Below are positions 37,951-48,800 of a stretch of DNA of 64,000 nt, in pieces. Every line of letters begins with the position of its first letter. The first letter of the stretch is position 1. Source of the stretch: Benincasa hispida (lineage: Eukaryota > Streptophyta > Magnoliopsida > Cucurbitales > Cucurbitaceae); contig NC_052354.1 of assembly GCF_009727055.1 (NCBI RefSeq), positions 40,799,905 through 40,863,904 on the forward strand, given 5' to 3'. The notes under the pieces are model-generated. The model made no database searches. It saw only the letters and a program-made list of their open reading frames with translations, and was not told where the DNA came from. The position numbers were made by a program, and so were the translations under genes.

Positions 37951-38913
37951 AGAAAAAAAATGTTAATATGTCAACTCAACAAAATCCAATTTTTAAGTTC
38001 AACATATAAGATCTAAATATTATACATTTAAATCAGCCCAAATCTAAGATTCATAAACTAAGATCCATAAACTATACCTTTGAATCAACCCAAATAAAAA
38101 CAAAATAATATATTCATGAATCATACATTTAATTCAGCCCAAATGCAAACAAAATAATATATATATGAACCAATCTTCATTTTTATAAATATATATATAT
38201 ATATATTTATACATTCAACCCAACAAATACATAATCATCCAACCCAACAAAATCTAATTTCTAAGTTCATAAACTACATTAGACAAAATCAGTCCAACAA
38301 ATAGATAAATATATACATATATTTCTAGATTCAACACAACAAATAAATCATGAATCCATAAACTACACATTAAGTTCAGTCCAAATGCAAACAAAATGAT
38401 ATATATAGGAAGATTATATATTAAAAAACAACATAGGGAAAGAATTTTACCATAGAAGCGTTCAGATGATTTTGGACGGACGAACAAATGGAGGCAAAAT
38501 GATACGTTTGGATGCACAAAATAGAAGCAAAATGAGCAAGATTTCGGATGATTTTGGACGGAGAAGACGAAACAAAAAAAGGCAGAAGCGGGAAGAAGAA
38601 GGGGCGTGACGCGGTTTAATGGAGGAGGAAGTCGTGTACGGTGTACTGGGTATACGACTTAAGGTAATCGTGTACCGTACACCGATTACCTTAGTCAACG
38701 CTACATGACTGCCACGATAGATTGCGCGTGCCAGATCGACAGGAACTCGTGTACCCGATACACGATTTAGTGCTAATCGTATACCGGGTACACGATTTAA
38801 AAATCTATTTTTGACAATACTTTCACATACACGATTTAAAAACCTATTTTTGACAATACTTCCACTCCTACCTATTTTTGTCATTGTATATTAAAAAAAA
38901 AATCATCTCAATA

Positions 38914-39106
38914 TTTTCAAATATTCGTCCTTTCCATAAATTTAATGAATATTAGGATTCCGCCATCCCCAATTTACACGTGAAATCAAAATCAGATGCG
39001 CCATTGTTCTTCTTCCTCCTCTTCGGTTCATTCAGATACCCAGCCATAAACTCACCAACATTTTGCTGCAATTTCCCCTCACAGTTTCGGAATCGAGCTC
39101 ACATAG
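38914..39106 (+). promoter_or_regulatory. Short remaining TMEM208 5' flank
   Basis: Only 193 bases separate the target duplication of MULE B from the TMEM208 start codon. The segment includes TTACACGTGAAATC (an ACGTG core, about 38974) and a CT-rich stretch (CTTCTTCCTCCTCTTC, about 39008) typical of plant 5' UTRs. Any further upstream promoter DNA is now on the far side of the 5.3-kb transposon. Confidence 0.4.
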
Positions 39107-42100
39107 ATGGCAAACCAAGGTGCAAAGAAGCGCAAGGAAGAGAACGCTCGTCATGTGGCGAATCTCCGTCGCCTTATCATAGCCTGCAACGTATGAACTT
39201 CTATTTCATCATTTCTCTCAATTTTTCTTCACTTTTACATCCGTACTTAATGATTTATTATTCTTGTTCATAATTGAGTCTACTTGTTGAAAGATCTATG
39301 GAGTTCTAAGTCAAAATCTATCGGTTTTTCCTTTGTATTATGCGTTTTACTTCTGGTGATTTGACTTGGAATTCGGAGGTGGAAGTAATTTTGCAGGGTG
39401 ATATAATTTTTCATAAGGAAGCAACAATTGATTGTGTCCTAATGTTGATAATCGAATATTCTTGTTATAAGATTTTCTGGAGCTCCTCGAAGTAATCAAA
39501 ATTACGTTTCGTTTTCTTTAATTGACTTGGAAGTAATTATAGGGTTGGATGAGGTGTTTGTTTCATAAACAAACAATTTACTATTGCGTTCTCTGTCCAT
39601 CTACTGAAAATTTTAATTTATCAAATTCACTTCTAATGTTATGGAACGAAGAGTGAAGAAAGTCTTTATTTGTTTATTTATTTTTCTTGGGTAAAAATCC
39701 CCAAATGCATGTTCTCCAAATCAGACTATTGTAAATTAAAGTTGCGCAGGTATCAACAAATGTGCACTAGAAACGTAGGAATGTAAGGTTGAGGAAGATC
39801 TTTAGTGATTTCTTCAGAGCAATATGAGATGACTTGAAAATTGAAAGATGGAGAGTTAATTTAGATTGTTTATATGTTTCATGCAGTAAGTTCAGATTTT
39901 TTTTTCTTGGTCTGTAAATTCTTGTTTAGGTTTTCTAACTTTTTTCTTTAAGATTTGTCAAAGTTATAACTTATAAGCATCCTTCTGAGCATATCCTGAA
40001 ACTTCGTCATGTTTGCTCTAACCATAATTCATTAAGCCTAAGAGTGCAGCGTGGCTTATGTTGTTTACTCTGTGTAACTTGAGTTGTTTATGCAGGTTAT
40101 CTATATCTTGGTTCGGATGCTGATCTTTCATTCAAGTTTCACCTGGAAACACTGGATTGGTCTGATTGTCACATCCGCAGCTTATTTTATTCCTTACAAC
40201 CAACTTGAAAAAATGGCAAACCCAACCTATGGCGATGATGGTGAACTTCTAGATGGTGGATTTGATATGAGTACTGGTGGAATTTGTGGGTATGTCTTCT
40301 GTCTTCTTAATGTATATCATCACATGTCAGTTTCATGCATGTTTTTTGTCACCATTATGTAAAGTATAATCGTTGAGTACAGACCTGGCATATTTAATTG
40401 TTCTGTGACCCAATTTTAAGGTGAGCCGTTTCTCTGAAACTTGCTAAGCATTGGTATGATATTGTTCACCAAAGATCAAATTTCTGGAGGAAACTGAAGC
40501 TGTTTTTCCTGGTTGTCATTCCAAAATTCAGTATTAAATGCTTGAAATGGAAGTAACTAGTGATTTGCTGGGCTTAACTCTCATTTCTTCCCACTCTTCT
40601 TAAGCCCAGCACCTCCAAAGGGGTACCCCTTCTGTTGGGCCTTTGCTCTAAGATCCCTGGGCGCCTTTTCTTCTTCCTTCATCTTTTGAATATTGGCCAT
40701 ACCAACCTCGTCAGAATCTTTCTTCTCATCATTGGGTAGCTTCAGAGGCCTTGCTTTCCCCCTTTGCTTGTATGACAGCTGAGATAACGGTTTGGCCCAA
40801 GTAAAAAAAAAAAAAAAGAGAGAGAGAGCGAGAGAGAGAGAGATCGCTCGTGCACGGCAATTGATGGCTCAATTCACTGATATACAACTGCAGCATATTA
40901 TTCTATTTCAGTTCCCTCTGTGGATATCATTTCCTTTCCTCCTGAATTTCAGGACTAAATTGGCTTTCATTTATAGCATTGGGAATTGATATTTAGTATA
41001 CTTGTCTATTGGCGTATTAACTCTCCATGAGGGAAATATACACAACAATCATGGTTGTTTGGCCATTTGCTTTTACTGGATCTTTGAATTTTCTTTCTTG
41101 AAGATATTTCAAATTGGATATTGACATATAAGCAAGCTCGCAGCTTAAAAAGGTATTGGCCTATTGGTTTTAAGCTTTTTGGGAAATGGTCCTGCTCCAC
41201 TGATTGCTTTTATCAATGGACGTGTTTGATAGATCATCAAAGTGACGAATAAATCCATGCTAATGTTTATGTCTTTACAAAATATTGAGAGGTTTTGTGT
41301 GGGGTTTTTCCATTCAGCTGTAAAGGTGGTGTTCGGTAGAGATTGAGTTTTAAATCATTTGAACCTGGAAAATATTGTTATAGCAACATGGAGCTGTGGT
41401 TTTTTATAATATGGATGAAGTATTTGACTTTGTCGCTACACCAGTTGTGAACCAATATGTTCATATGACTACAAGTTCTTTGAAGCCCCCCTGAGCTGTA
41501 TTGGCTTAAGGCTTCCATCCATAAGCGATTTCTTGGCATTTCAATAATTAATTGAAATTTTTTGATGGTTTATCTTGTTTTTTGCAGCTATTTGCATGAT
41601 GTGATCTACATTACAAGCTTTGTGCAAATAATGTCAATCCTGTCTGGGAAGTTTTGGTACACCTACCTTGTGGTAAGGTTCAAACACTTTTGATATTGAA
41701 CTTAGACATGTTTAGTGCTAATATTATAGCCTAGGGCAAACCTCGATAGTTGGGTGTGAAATAATATCAATGACTCAATAATTTATCTTTCTGAAATGAC
41801 TTTAATTGTACATCTATTAATTTATGTTTCTCTCTAAACATGAATTTTTGTGCATCTGAAAGAAAATTCAAAATATATTACCTGGAGGCATATCTCACTA
41901 GTATGTAATGTTCATTTTTCTGTTCTGCAGATTCCAGCATTTGGGATATATAAATCTTCTGGTTTAATTCGAGGTTTGTTATCGCAAGGTTCAGAGGTAA
42001 TCTATCCCCACTCCAAACAAGATTTCTGTATTAAAAAATGAGGCCTGTTCTTCTCTTTTCATTTATGTGTATACCTATGTGTCATTTAGGATGAACCCGA

Positions 42101-42182
42101 GGACGAGAAGACTCGGAAGAAGAGGGAAAAGATGGAGAAGAAAGCTTCAAGAGTGAAATTTGTGAAGACCAAGAATAGATAA
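39107..42182 (+). CDS. TMEM208/SND2-like ER membrane protein
   Basis: Exons 39107-39190, 40096-40289, 41588-41672, 41931-41996 and 42090-42182 join in frame: 522 bp, 173 aa plus stop TAA, with GT-AG introns. The protein starts MANQGAKKRKEENARHVANL. It has hydrophobic segments at about residues 22-39, 45-62, 98-112 and 116-127, and a highly charged Lys-rich tail (144-173) ending FVKTKNR. This is the TMEM208 (DUF788) family. The yeast relative Snd2 and human TMEM208 act in SRP-independent targeting of proteins to the endoplasmic reticulum. Length matches the family. I recall the Arabidopsis match as AT4G30500. Intron 2 (40290-41587) contains a short coding-like relic on the opposite strand and a GA repeat (about 40816-40843). 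The gene looks intact. Confidence 0.92.
40581..40800 (-). pseudogene. Coding-like 3' gene fragment in TMEM208 intron
   Basis: Inside intron 2, antisense to TMEM208, about 72 codons read without interruption to a TGA at 40581-40583. The piece is very charged, e.g. MANIQKMKEEEKAPRDLRAK, and ends GGAGLKKSGKK. It looks like the C-terminus of a real small basic protein captured or retroposed here. I do not recognise the parent gene. There is no start, and no poly-A tail on the expected side (the A run at 40801 is on the plus strand). It could also be part of a gene-carrying transposon. Confidence 0.5.
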
Positions 42183-42628
42183 TCTTCTCTTCAAAATGAA
42201 AACCAATCAACTTCAAAGATATCAGATGCAAATCTGAGCAGATGGATTGCATCACAGTCAAGTTCTAGGTACAAGTTGAGGTTAGTTTAAGTGAAATGTT
42301 TATGTATTAATCTGACTAATTATAACAGGTTTAAGGGGCTGAAAGTGAAACATATCATTGTAAACTCCATTCTGTCAACTGAGCATTTTGGAAGTCCCAC
42401 TTTCCTCTTTCAAAATGACACCACAACCCACAGGTACACAACTTTTGAAGCTTTGGTTTCATTTAGAAGAGACAAATCTAGGAGAGGGATGTCAAAGCAA
42501 TAGTTAAATCTCTTCTAATTTGTTTCTACACATTTTTGCTTCCCATTTCTAAGTTTTGGTCCCATGGTATCTGGACAAGCTAGAGCTCAGCCACCTTCCC
42601 CATTACATTTGCTTCTTTTGTTTAATCA

Positions 42629-42924
42629 AGGTCCGTTTGGTAACCATTTTATTTTTTGCTTTTGGTTTTTGAAAATTAAGCTCATTTCTTCTCATTTTCT
42701 TTCAATGATTTGTATCTTTTTTAAGTACAATAGTTGAATTCTTAGTCAAATTAAAAAAATAAAAAAATAAATTTTTAGAAGTTACTTTTCAAAATTTGGC
42801 TTGGTTTTTTTAAATCATTGGTGAAAAGTAGATAATAAAGGAAGAAATTTGGAGGTGTAAGTGGTGTTTGACTTAGTTTTCAAAAACCAAAAAATCAAAA
42901 TGAAATGGTTACCAAACGAGATCT
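42629..42924. repeat. hAT-like MITE with GTTTGGTAACC ends
   Basis: About 295 bases. The left arm reads GGTCCGTTTGGTAACCATTT and the right arm in reverse reads GATCTCGTTTGGTAACCATTT, both followed inward by TTGGTTTTTGAAAA. It lies in the 3' flank of TMEM208 and encodes nothing. A clear 8-bp duplication was not found. A degenerate relative is at 14085-14385. Confidence 0.6.
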
Positions 42925-42969
42925 GGACATTGTGAAAATTGGTTCTCCGAAAATATTTTTTTGCATTTT

Positions 42970-43430
42970 CAAACTGATATATGAAATTATACTCTTAAAC
43001 TTTGGAGTCGTGTTATAAAATTTCAAAGTAATAATTATATCAATTTAAACTTTTATAAGTGAATCAAATTAAATTATTTGTTAGAATGTGGAGCAGTTTT
43101 TACTTGGTTTAAATTTTAATTAAAATTAGTTTTAAATCATTTAAATAAAATCATTATTCTATAAAAATTTCACCAAAGTAGCAAGAAATGCAACTTTTAC
43201 AAAATTAGTAGAAGAAAATAATGAAAGATGAGTTGATGAAAAAACATAACTACCGGTTTGATTTTTGCATCTCTCTGTAATTTGTATTAGTTAATTTTTA
43301 TCATTAAAGAAGTTAGTTCAAGGTTATTTATTAGTGGGTTTAAAGCGGTTTTTTTAAATAAAAAGTTGAGTTTAAATTAATTTATTTACGAAAGCCTAAG
43401 TTTAAACCGATATACTTATTCCTTTGCAGA
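42970..43430. repeat. MITE-like, 'AATTGATACA' family copy
   Basis: The left side carries TTAAACTTTGGAGTCGTG and ATATCAATTTAAACTTTTAT. The right side carries CGAAAGCCTAAGTTTAAACC and GATATACTT in inverse sense. The wording is the same as in 2990-3345 and 12036-12600. The boundaries are approximate. Confidence 0.4.
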
Positions 43431-43758
43431 AAGAAAATAAATTGTTTCTTTTCCTTAATATAAAATACTTTTTCTAGTTGATTTTTTTAATTAATTAATT
43501 AATTATTTATTTTTATATAAATCTACAGTGTAGGACTCAGCGAATTGGGTGGAATAAAACGCAAAACCAACCATTTCAAGTGGATTAAAACTCAAAACTA
43601 CTAATTTCATCGATTGATTTTTAACTTTCTAGTTCGTGTCAATTAGTACATTAAATTTTATTTTATTTTTTTAAAAAAAAACTTAGTTCCTTAAATTAAT
43701 AATTATTAACTCAAACACTATACTCTTCGATTAAAGTTTTTCTAAATTCTATCAGAGG

Positions 43759-43850
43759 ACTGTTAAATTGAAAATCCACGTGTGAAGGCTGTCATTTTAT
43801 AAATAGAACTGTTAAATTGAAAATGCACGTGTGAAGGTAGTCATTTTATA
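43759..43850. repeat. Two-copy tandem duplication, 49-bp unit
   Basis: Two 43-base copies starting ACTGTTAAATTGAAAAT (43759 and 43808) differ at only a few positions. A 6-base spacer separates them. The copies include CCACGTGTGAAGG or GCACGTGTGAAGG, so each carries a CACGTG core (G-box-like palindrome). There is no gene here. Confidence 0.75.
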
Positions 43851-45869
43851 TTTTATATTAAGAAAAGAGAAAATTATCGTTAAACATACATGATAATGAA
43901 GATTCTCTATGTTGCAAAAAGTAATGACAACATCTTTGTGATGGTAATATCTAAACTCCAATTGTCAATTTATACGATATGCTCATTAACATTTAAAAAT
44001 ATGAAATGCTAATACGAGTAGATGGAACATCACACATTGTATCGCATGCTCATTAACATGAGCAAAAATCTCTTTAGCATGTCATTGGTTAGAATAGTTT
44101 CACCTTCATCGTATACATTTTAAACATCTTACTTTCTATAAGATCTGTCGAAGGTAGATTGCATCTTTTTTAGTATAACAATTAAAGAGATGAATGATTG
44201 AATAAATGTTAATTGCACTAAAACCAAAAGATATATTTAACATATTCTTGCTATCTTAATATCCCTCTTGCCTTGTGAATACTTAAAAAAAAGAACATGT
44301 TCTTGCTAGCAAAATGATTCTCTCCAATTTATTCTCGCCAAAAAACTTTGCTCGACTGTATTACATCAATTTTTCAAATTGCTTTATACACTTTTTTGAG
44401 TTGTTCTATATTAGGTAACGTTTACCAATTAGAAATGAAAATTAGCCTAACTGTAATGAAACTTATTGATGAATAAATCATATTGGATTTAAATTGTAAA
44501 CGTAATTTTATAGCTATTGATCGTGTTTATTTAGAATTTCGAATCTATTACATTTATTATTATCGCTACCATTGATTCTAACAATAACCATAACGGTGAC
44601 AATAATGATAAAGGTAAGAGTAAATATGACATTCATTATTCTCATACTATTACAATAACATTTGGTAGTGAGTCTCACGTAATTTTCAAATTTTAATTAG
44701 ATCGAATATCCCCATTCTTCAATCTGCACGATTTGATTACAAATTTAAAGGTGAGTCCAACAATTCATTGCGATTACAACAAGACACAAAGGTGGCCTGG
44801 GGAGATGAAATGCTAAAGTAAATTTTCATTATTTTGTAAAATAAAATACAAATTACAGCCTTCAAAGATGCATCCTCAATAACCAAGGAAAAATTCATTT
44901 TAATAAATCATCGACAGGTCTCGGCATATTTAACATTTTTTATACTGACAGATATACATGAAATTGAATTTTATTTCTAACGGAATAATAAACTAGGTTA
45001 TTCCGGAATTTTATAATTGCCGAATAGATTATTAATTAGACACAAAATTTAAATTTAAAAACTTATTAAATACAAAATTAAAAGTTCAAAAATTTATTGA
45101 ACTTTTCAAATTTCAAGAATCTATTTCTTCAAGGACATATTAGTAATTTAAACTTAAAGTTTTAGATGATGAAATCAATAGTTGAGAACTATAGCTACTT
45201 ATTCATTTTTTCCCCCCAAGAAATGAGATGAATTAGTGGAAATTCAAAATAATCACAAGTTTGTATCCACTCGATTCAACATAATCCAACCCTATAAATG
45301 ATGTATGTATTTCAAAAAGCACAATTTGGCTTGATCAAGTCCTTTTGGCCCATCCTTCCTAAACATAGGATGCTTGGATCTTAGCAAGAAAATTTCTAAG
45401 CATATAACAATTCATAAAAGACTGTTTTCGATACGATTTTAATGTCAAAATAAGCATAACTTAACTATAATTGATTTATACTCATTTTTTATCATTTATA
45501 CTCATTTTCTTATCTTAATGATAAAAAAGAACAAACAAAATAATAATAATAATAAATAAATAATCGATAACTTAGCAAAATAATAGAGCACATATCATTT
45601 TTTAATTTACATACTTCATGCCATGACTATAGACCACACTATTAATTAACTCTACTGTTGTATTTTCTTTTCTATTTACTGAATTTTGTAAGAACTTTTA
45701 CCTACGCTGTTGTATTTTAATTAACTCTACTGTTGTATTTTCTCATATAATTTTTTATGAGTTTATTCGATAGGTTGGTTGATTGGAAGCTCTCACCAGC
45801 AACGGTGTCATTTGTTGTCATAATGGACAACCTTTCTGAACTCTCTTGGCTTCCATAGAGCAAACAAAC
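43851..45869. other. Intergenic DNA between TMEM208 and ATG18b
   Basis: The two genes converge on this segment. No further gene or strong repeat was recognised. Composition is AT-rich throughout, with AAT words near 45541-45560. The part nearest 45869 should contain the ATG18b 3' UTR (minus strand). Confidence 0.5.
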
Positions 45870-48800
45870 TCATAACCTAACGTCGTTGTCGGTGATTGTG
45901 GTCATAAGATTGAATTCATGGTCCAGACTTCTCGAGAACTCGTTCTGGTCATTGAGACTTAAGGTGTACTCCTGGAAGTAACCATTGTAGGTTATGATTG
46001 CTAATGTGGCCCTGTATTAAAAGCCAAAAATGAAATGAGAGAGAACTTAGTCATTCCTAGAAAAAGAACTATTTCCAAGAAGTTATTTACTTTACTGAGT
46101 TTTTCTTTATGGGGTCCTTCAAAGATCACATTCTCGTGAATCATGAATCTAAACATTCTGTGACCTTAACTTTTAGAAATAACTTACCAAAATTGAAATA
46201 TAGTTTCACTCGAAAGACGGTAACAATTTCTGTAAGCAATCAACAAATCTAAAGCTTCTGAGATGAAAAGTAAGCCGTTCATTTCTGAGAAACTACCTAA
46301 ATTCAAGTTGGCATTTCATAAGAAATGTGATAGAATCCAAATATACTGAAATATAAATGATGACGAAATTACAAGATAAACTAAGTGTTTGAGGTACTTC
46401 GACCCTTCCTTCCTTTAGATCTCTCTCAAACCCTAAATCATTGACCAAAATATAGCTTATCTTCCTCGTTGATACCGAAAAATGGATGAACGGTATATTT
46501 GTATTTTTGGAAAGAAAATAGTATCAATGCCCTGCAAAACAAAGAACGCCGAGCACAAACATGCCACATATGCTTTGGCCCATTATTGGGTTGACTAGCT
46601 TGGGCCCCATCCTATTTGGTCCATCTGGGCGAAATAATTCGAGGTCAGTTCGAAGACCCAAGTTCTTTTTTTTGTAGGGCATTGGTACTTTTTTCCTCCC
46701 AAAAATCCAAATTCATTGCTGATCCATTTTTTGGTATCAACATTCTTCATTCCCCTTCCCTCTATTGATAACAAAATTCAACAACAAACTCACTAACTAA
46801 ATACAAACATACCCTTAATACCTATTAATATCTCAATTTCTTATCCTATCCTAATAGGATTCCTATCAAAAGGTGTCAAGAGGATGGAGTACTCGCTTGT
46901 AAATTTGAAGTTCATAACGCGTCCATTTGACCCTGAGAGTCATAAGCAATCTTGTTTGCAAAATTGAAGTGGCAGTACTCTTAAGAGTATGGGGCTTTGT
47001 TAAATAGGATTATAATGAGCAAATATGGTTCTCACCTAATCAAATGGGTTTTACTTGGTGGAATTAAGGAACTTATCCTCCAAAGACCGTTTCATCAACC
47101 ATTCCATCTCTCTCTTTGTGGTTATGTTTTGTCTCTTATTCTCGACAATTAGAGTTTTTCGTTTTTTTTTCCAAGATATCTATGAGTGTTCGGGCCAGCT
47201 TCCACACACCTCAACTCATCTCATAGGAGACCTCGCCTAACTCTACAATATTTGGGTATCAAGAAAACTCATAGGATATTTAAATTCTAGGTAGGTGGCC
47301 ACTATGGATTGAACTCATTACCTCTTAGTACTTTATCAAACTCATGCTCTTTATTTATCACTAGGCCAATCCAAAATGGTTAACAATTAGTTTTTTGTCC
47401 TTTTAAACATTATGTTTTTGTGTTAGGTCTTTTGTAACACCCATTTGTACGTGATCTGGAAATACGTTTGAGGAAGGATAAGTTGCAGAAAGGGGAGCAC
47501 TCAGGGCTAGCAGAATTACAAATAACTCACCTGCAAGCTACAGTTTCAGAACTTGAAGTGTCAGAAACCCTGTCGACCTTACGTATCACTGCATAGCTGC
47601 AAAACAACACTTCATAAACCTTAATAGCAAAGAACCTCAACTTCGAAATTTTCAGCAAAAACTAGGATGATTATGCGATTTTCTAAAAGAAAGCTATATA
47701 TGTATGCCGAGTCAAAAAAGTTGAGCTTAAACAATTAAAAAGGTTGTGGATCAAAGATCAACGGCATTCTTCTTTTTCTTTTTTTCTTTTTTTTTGGGGG
47801 GGGAGGAGGAGGGGGGGCGCTGACTTGAATAATAAAAAAGCACTATGGTTAGATATTACAAAAGAAAATTTTCAATTATGTTATACCTTTTGATTCCTGC
47901 TGGTATAGCATTATGAACTATGTGATGATGCGCTGGATCTAGTTTATCACTTATTGAGTCAGGCATTATCGATCCAAGAAAGCCACCTGATCTTCTGCTG
48001 CTTCTGAGGAAAAAGGAACCAGATAAGGTCAAGCTAATCAGCAGGACAATCAGATCACCATCTCAATCTCCGTGGCATAAAATCTATTGCTCAAAAAGGA
48101 TGAAAGAGAGTGAACCATTATGTTTATGCTACACCATGAAGAGCTTACAACAGACTTAATGGCTATGAATTATCAGGAATACCCCCCTCCCAACACCCAC
48201 CCACTCACACACAGACAAGTTTTAGGGATATCCAAGCACGTGATGTACATGTCAACATGCATTAATAGTAGACAAACTTTTTATATAGCTAGAAAAGATT
48301 AAATTTCACAGATGTATGGAATTCCCGATAAGTTTTTAACATAGAATTTATTTTGAGTACACCTCAATCACAATGTGCTCCTATCTACATTCTTCGTTGA
48401 CATGACCCTCCAAAAATTCATTAACTTTCAGAAGTAGAATTTCTGCCAATGCAAGAAAGTTATCATCGTAACTTCATCTATTTTGCATCAGATCGGACTC
48501 AAAATCCAACAGACTGAAAGATTTATATGTTGCTAAGAACCTCAAAGTTCTGTGGTGAAATATAAAAAAGAATGAAGTAATAAAAAAANGGACTCAAAAT
48601 CCAACAGACTGAAAGATTTATATGTTGCTAAGAACCTCAAAGTTCTGTGGTGAAATATAAAAAAGAATGAAGTAATAAAAAAAGGAATCAAATTAAAAGG
48701 TATGTCAGTATTTAAAAGGTTAGGAAAACACATCAAGATCATGATGAATAATGCATATTGACGGTTCACCAAAAATACCTATGACGTGAAGCGGAACATA

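Larger units (their letters stand above)
33566..38904 (-). mobile_element. MULE element B: transposase plus PMD gene, 9-bp TSD
   Basis: The 5339-bp element begins GATTTTTTTTTTAA and ends with its exact inverse, TTAAAAAAAAAATC. Inward both arms continue AATATA(T/C)AATGACAAAAATA. It is flanked by a perfect 9-bp direct repeat ATCTCAATA (33557-33565 and 38905-38913), the hallmark size for Mutator-like transposons. Subterminal regions (33680-33815 and 38630-38790) are rich in CGTGTACC/GTACACG hairpin words. Both genes inside run on the minus strand: a MULE transposase first (37950-36051), then a PMD gene (35757-34019). Both are now broken, so the copy is inactive. The right end lies about 200 bases upstream of the TMEM208 start codon. 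Confidence 0.9.

Noticed and set aside
47400..47530. A last ATG18b exon directly below 47531
   Set aside because: The frame there gives no PROPPIN sequence. The expected TYNGYFQEY block was found further down at 46011-45870 with a correct acceptor.
48542..48772. A 76-aa minus-strand frame containing an unknown residue
   Set aside because: It spans the N and the artefactual duplicate and lies in an ATG18b intron.
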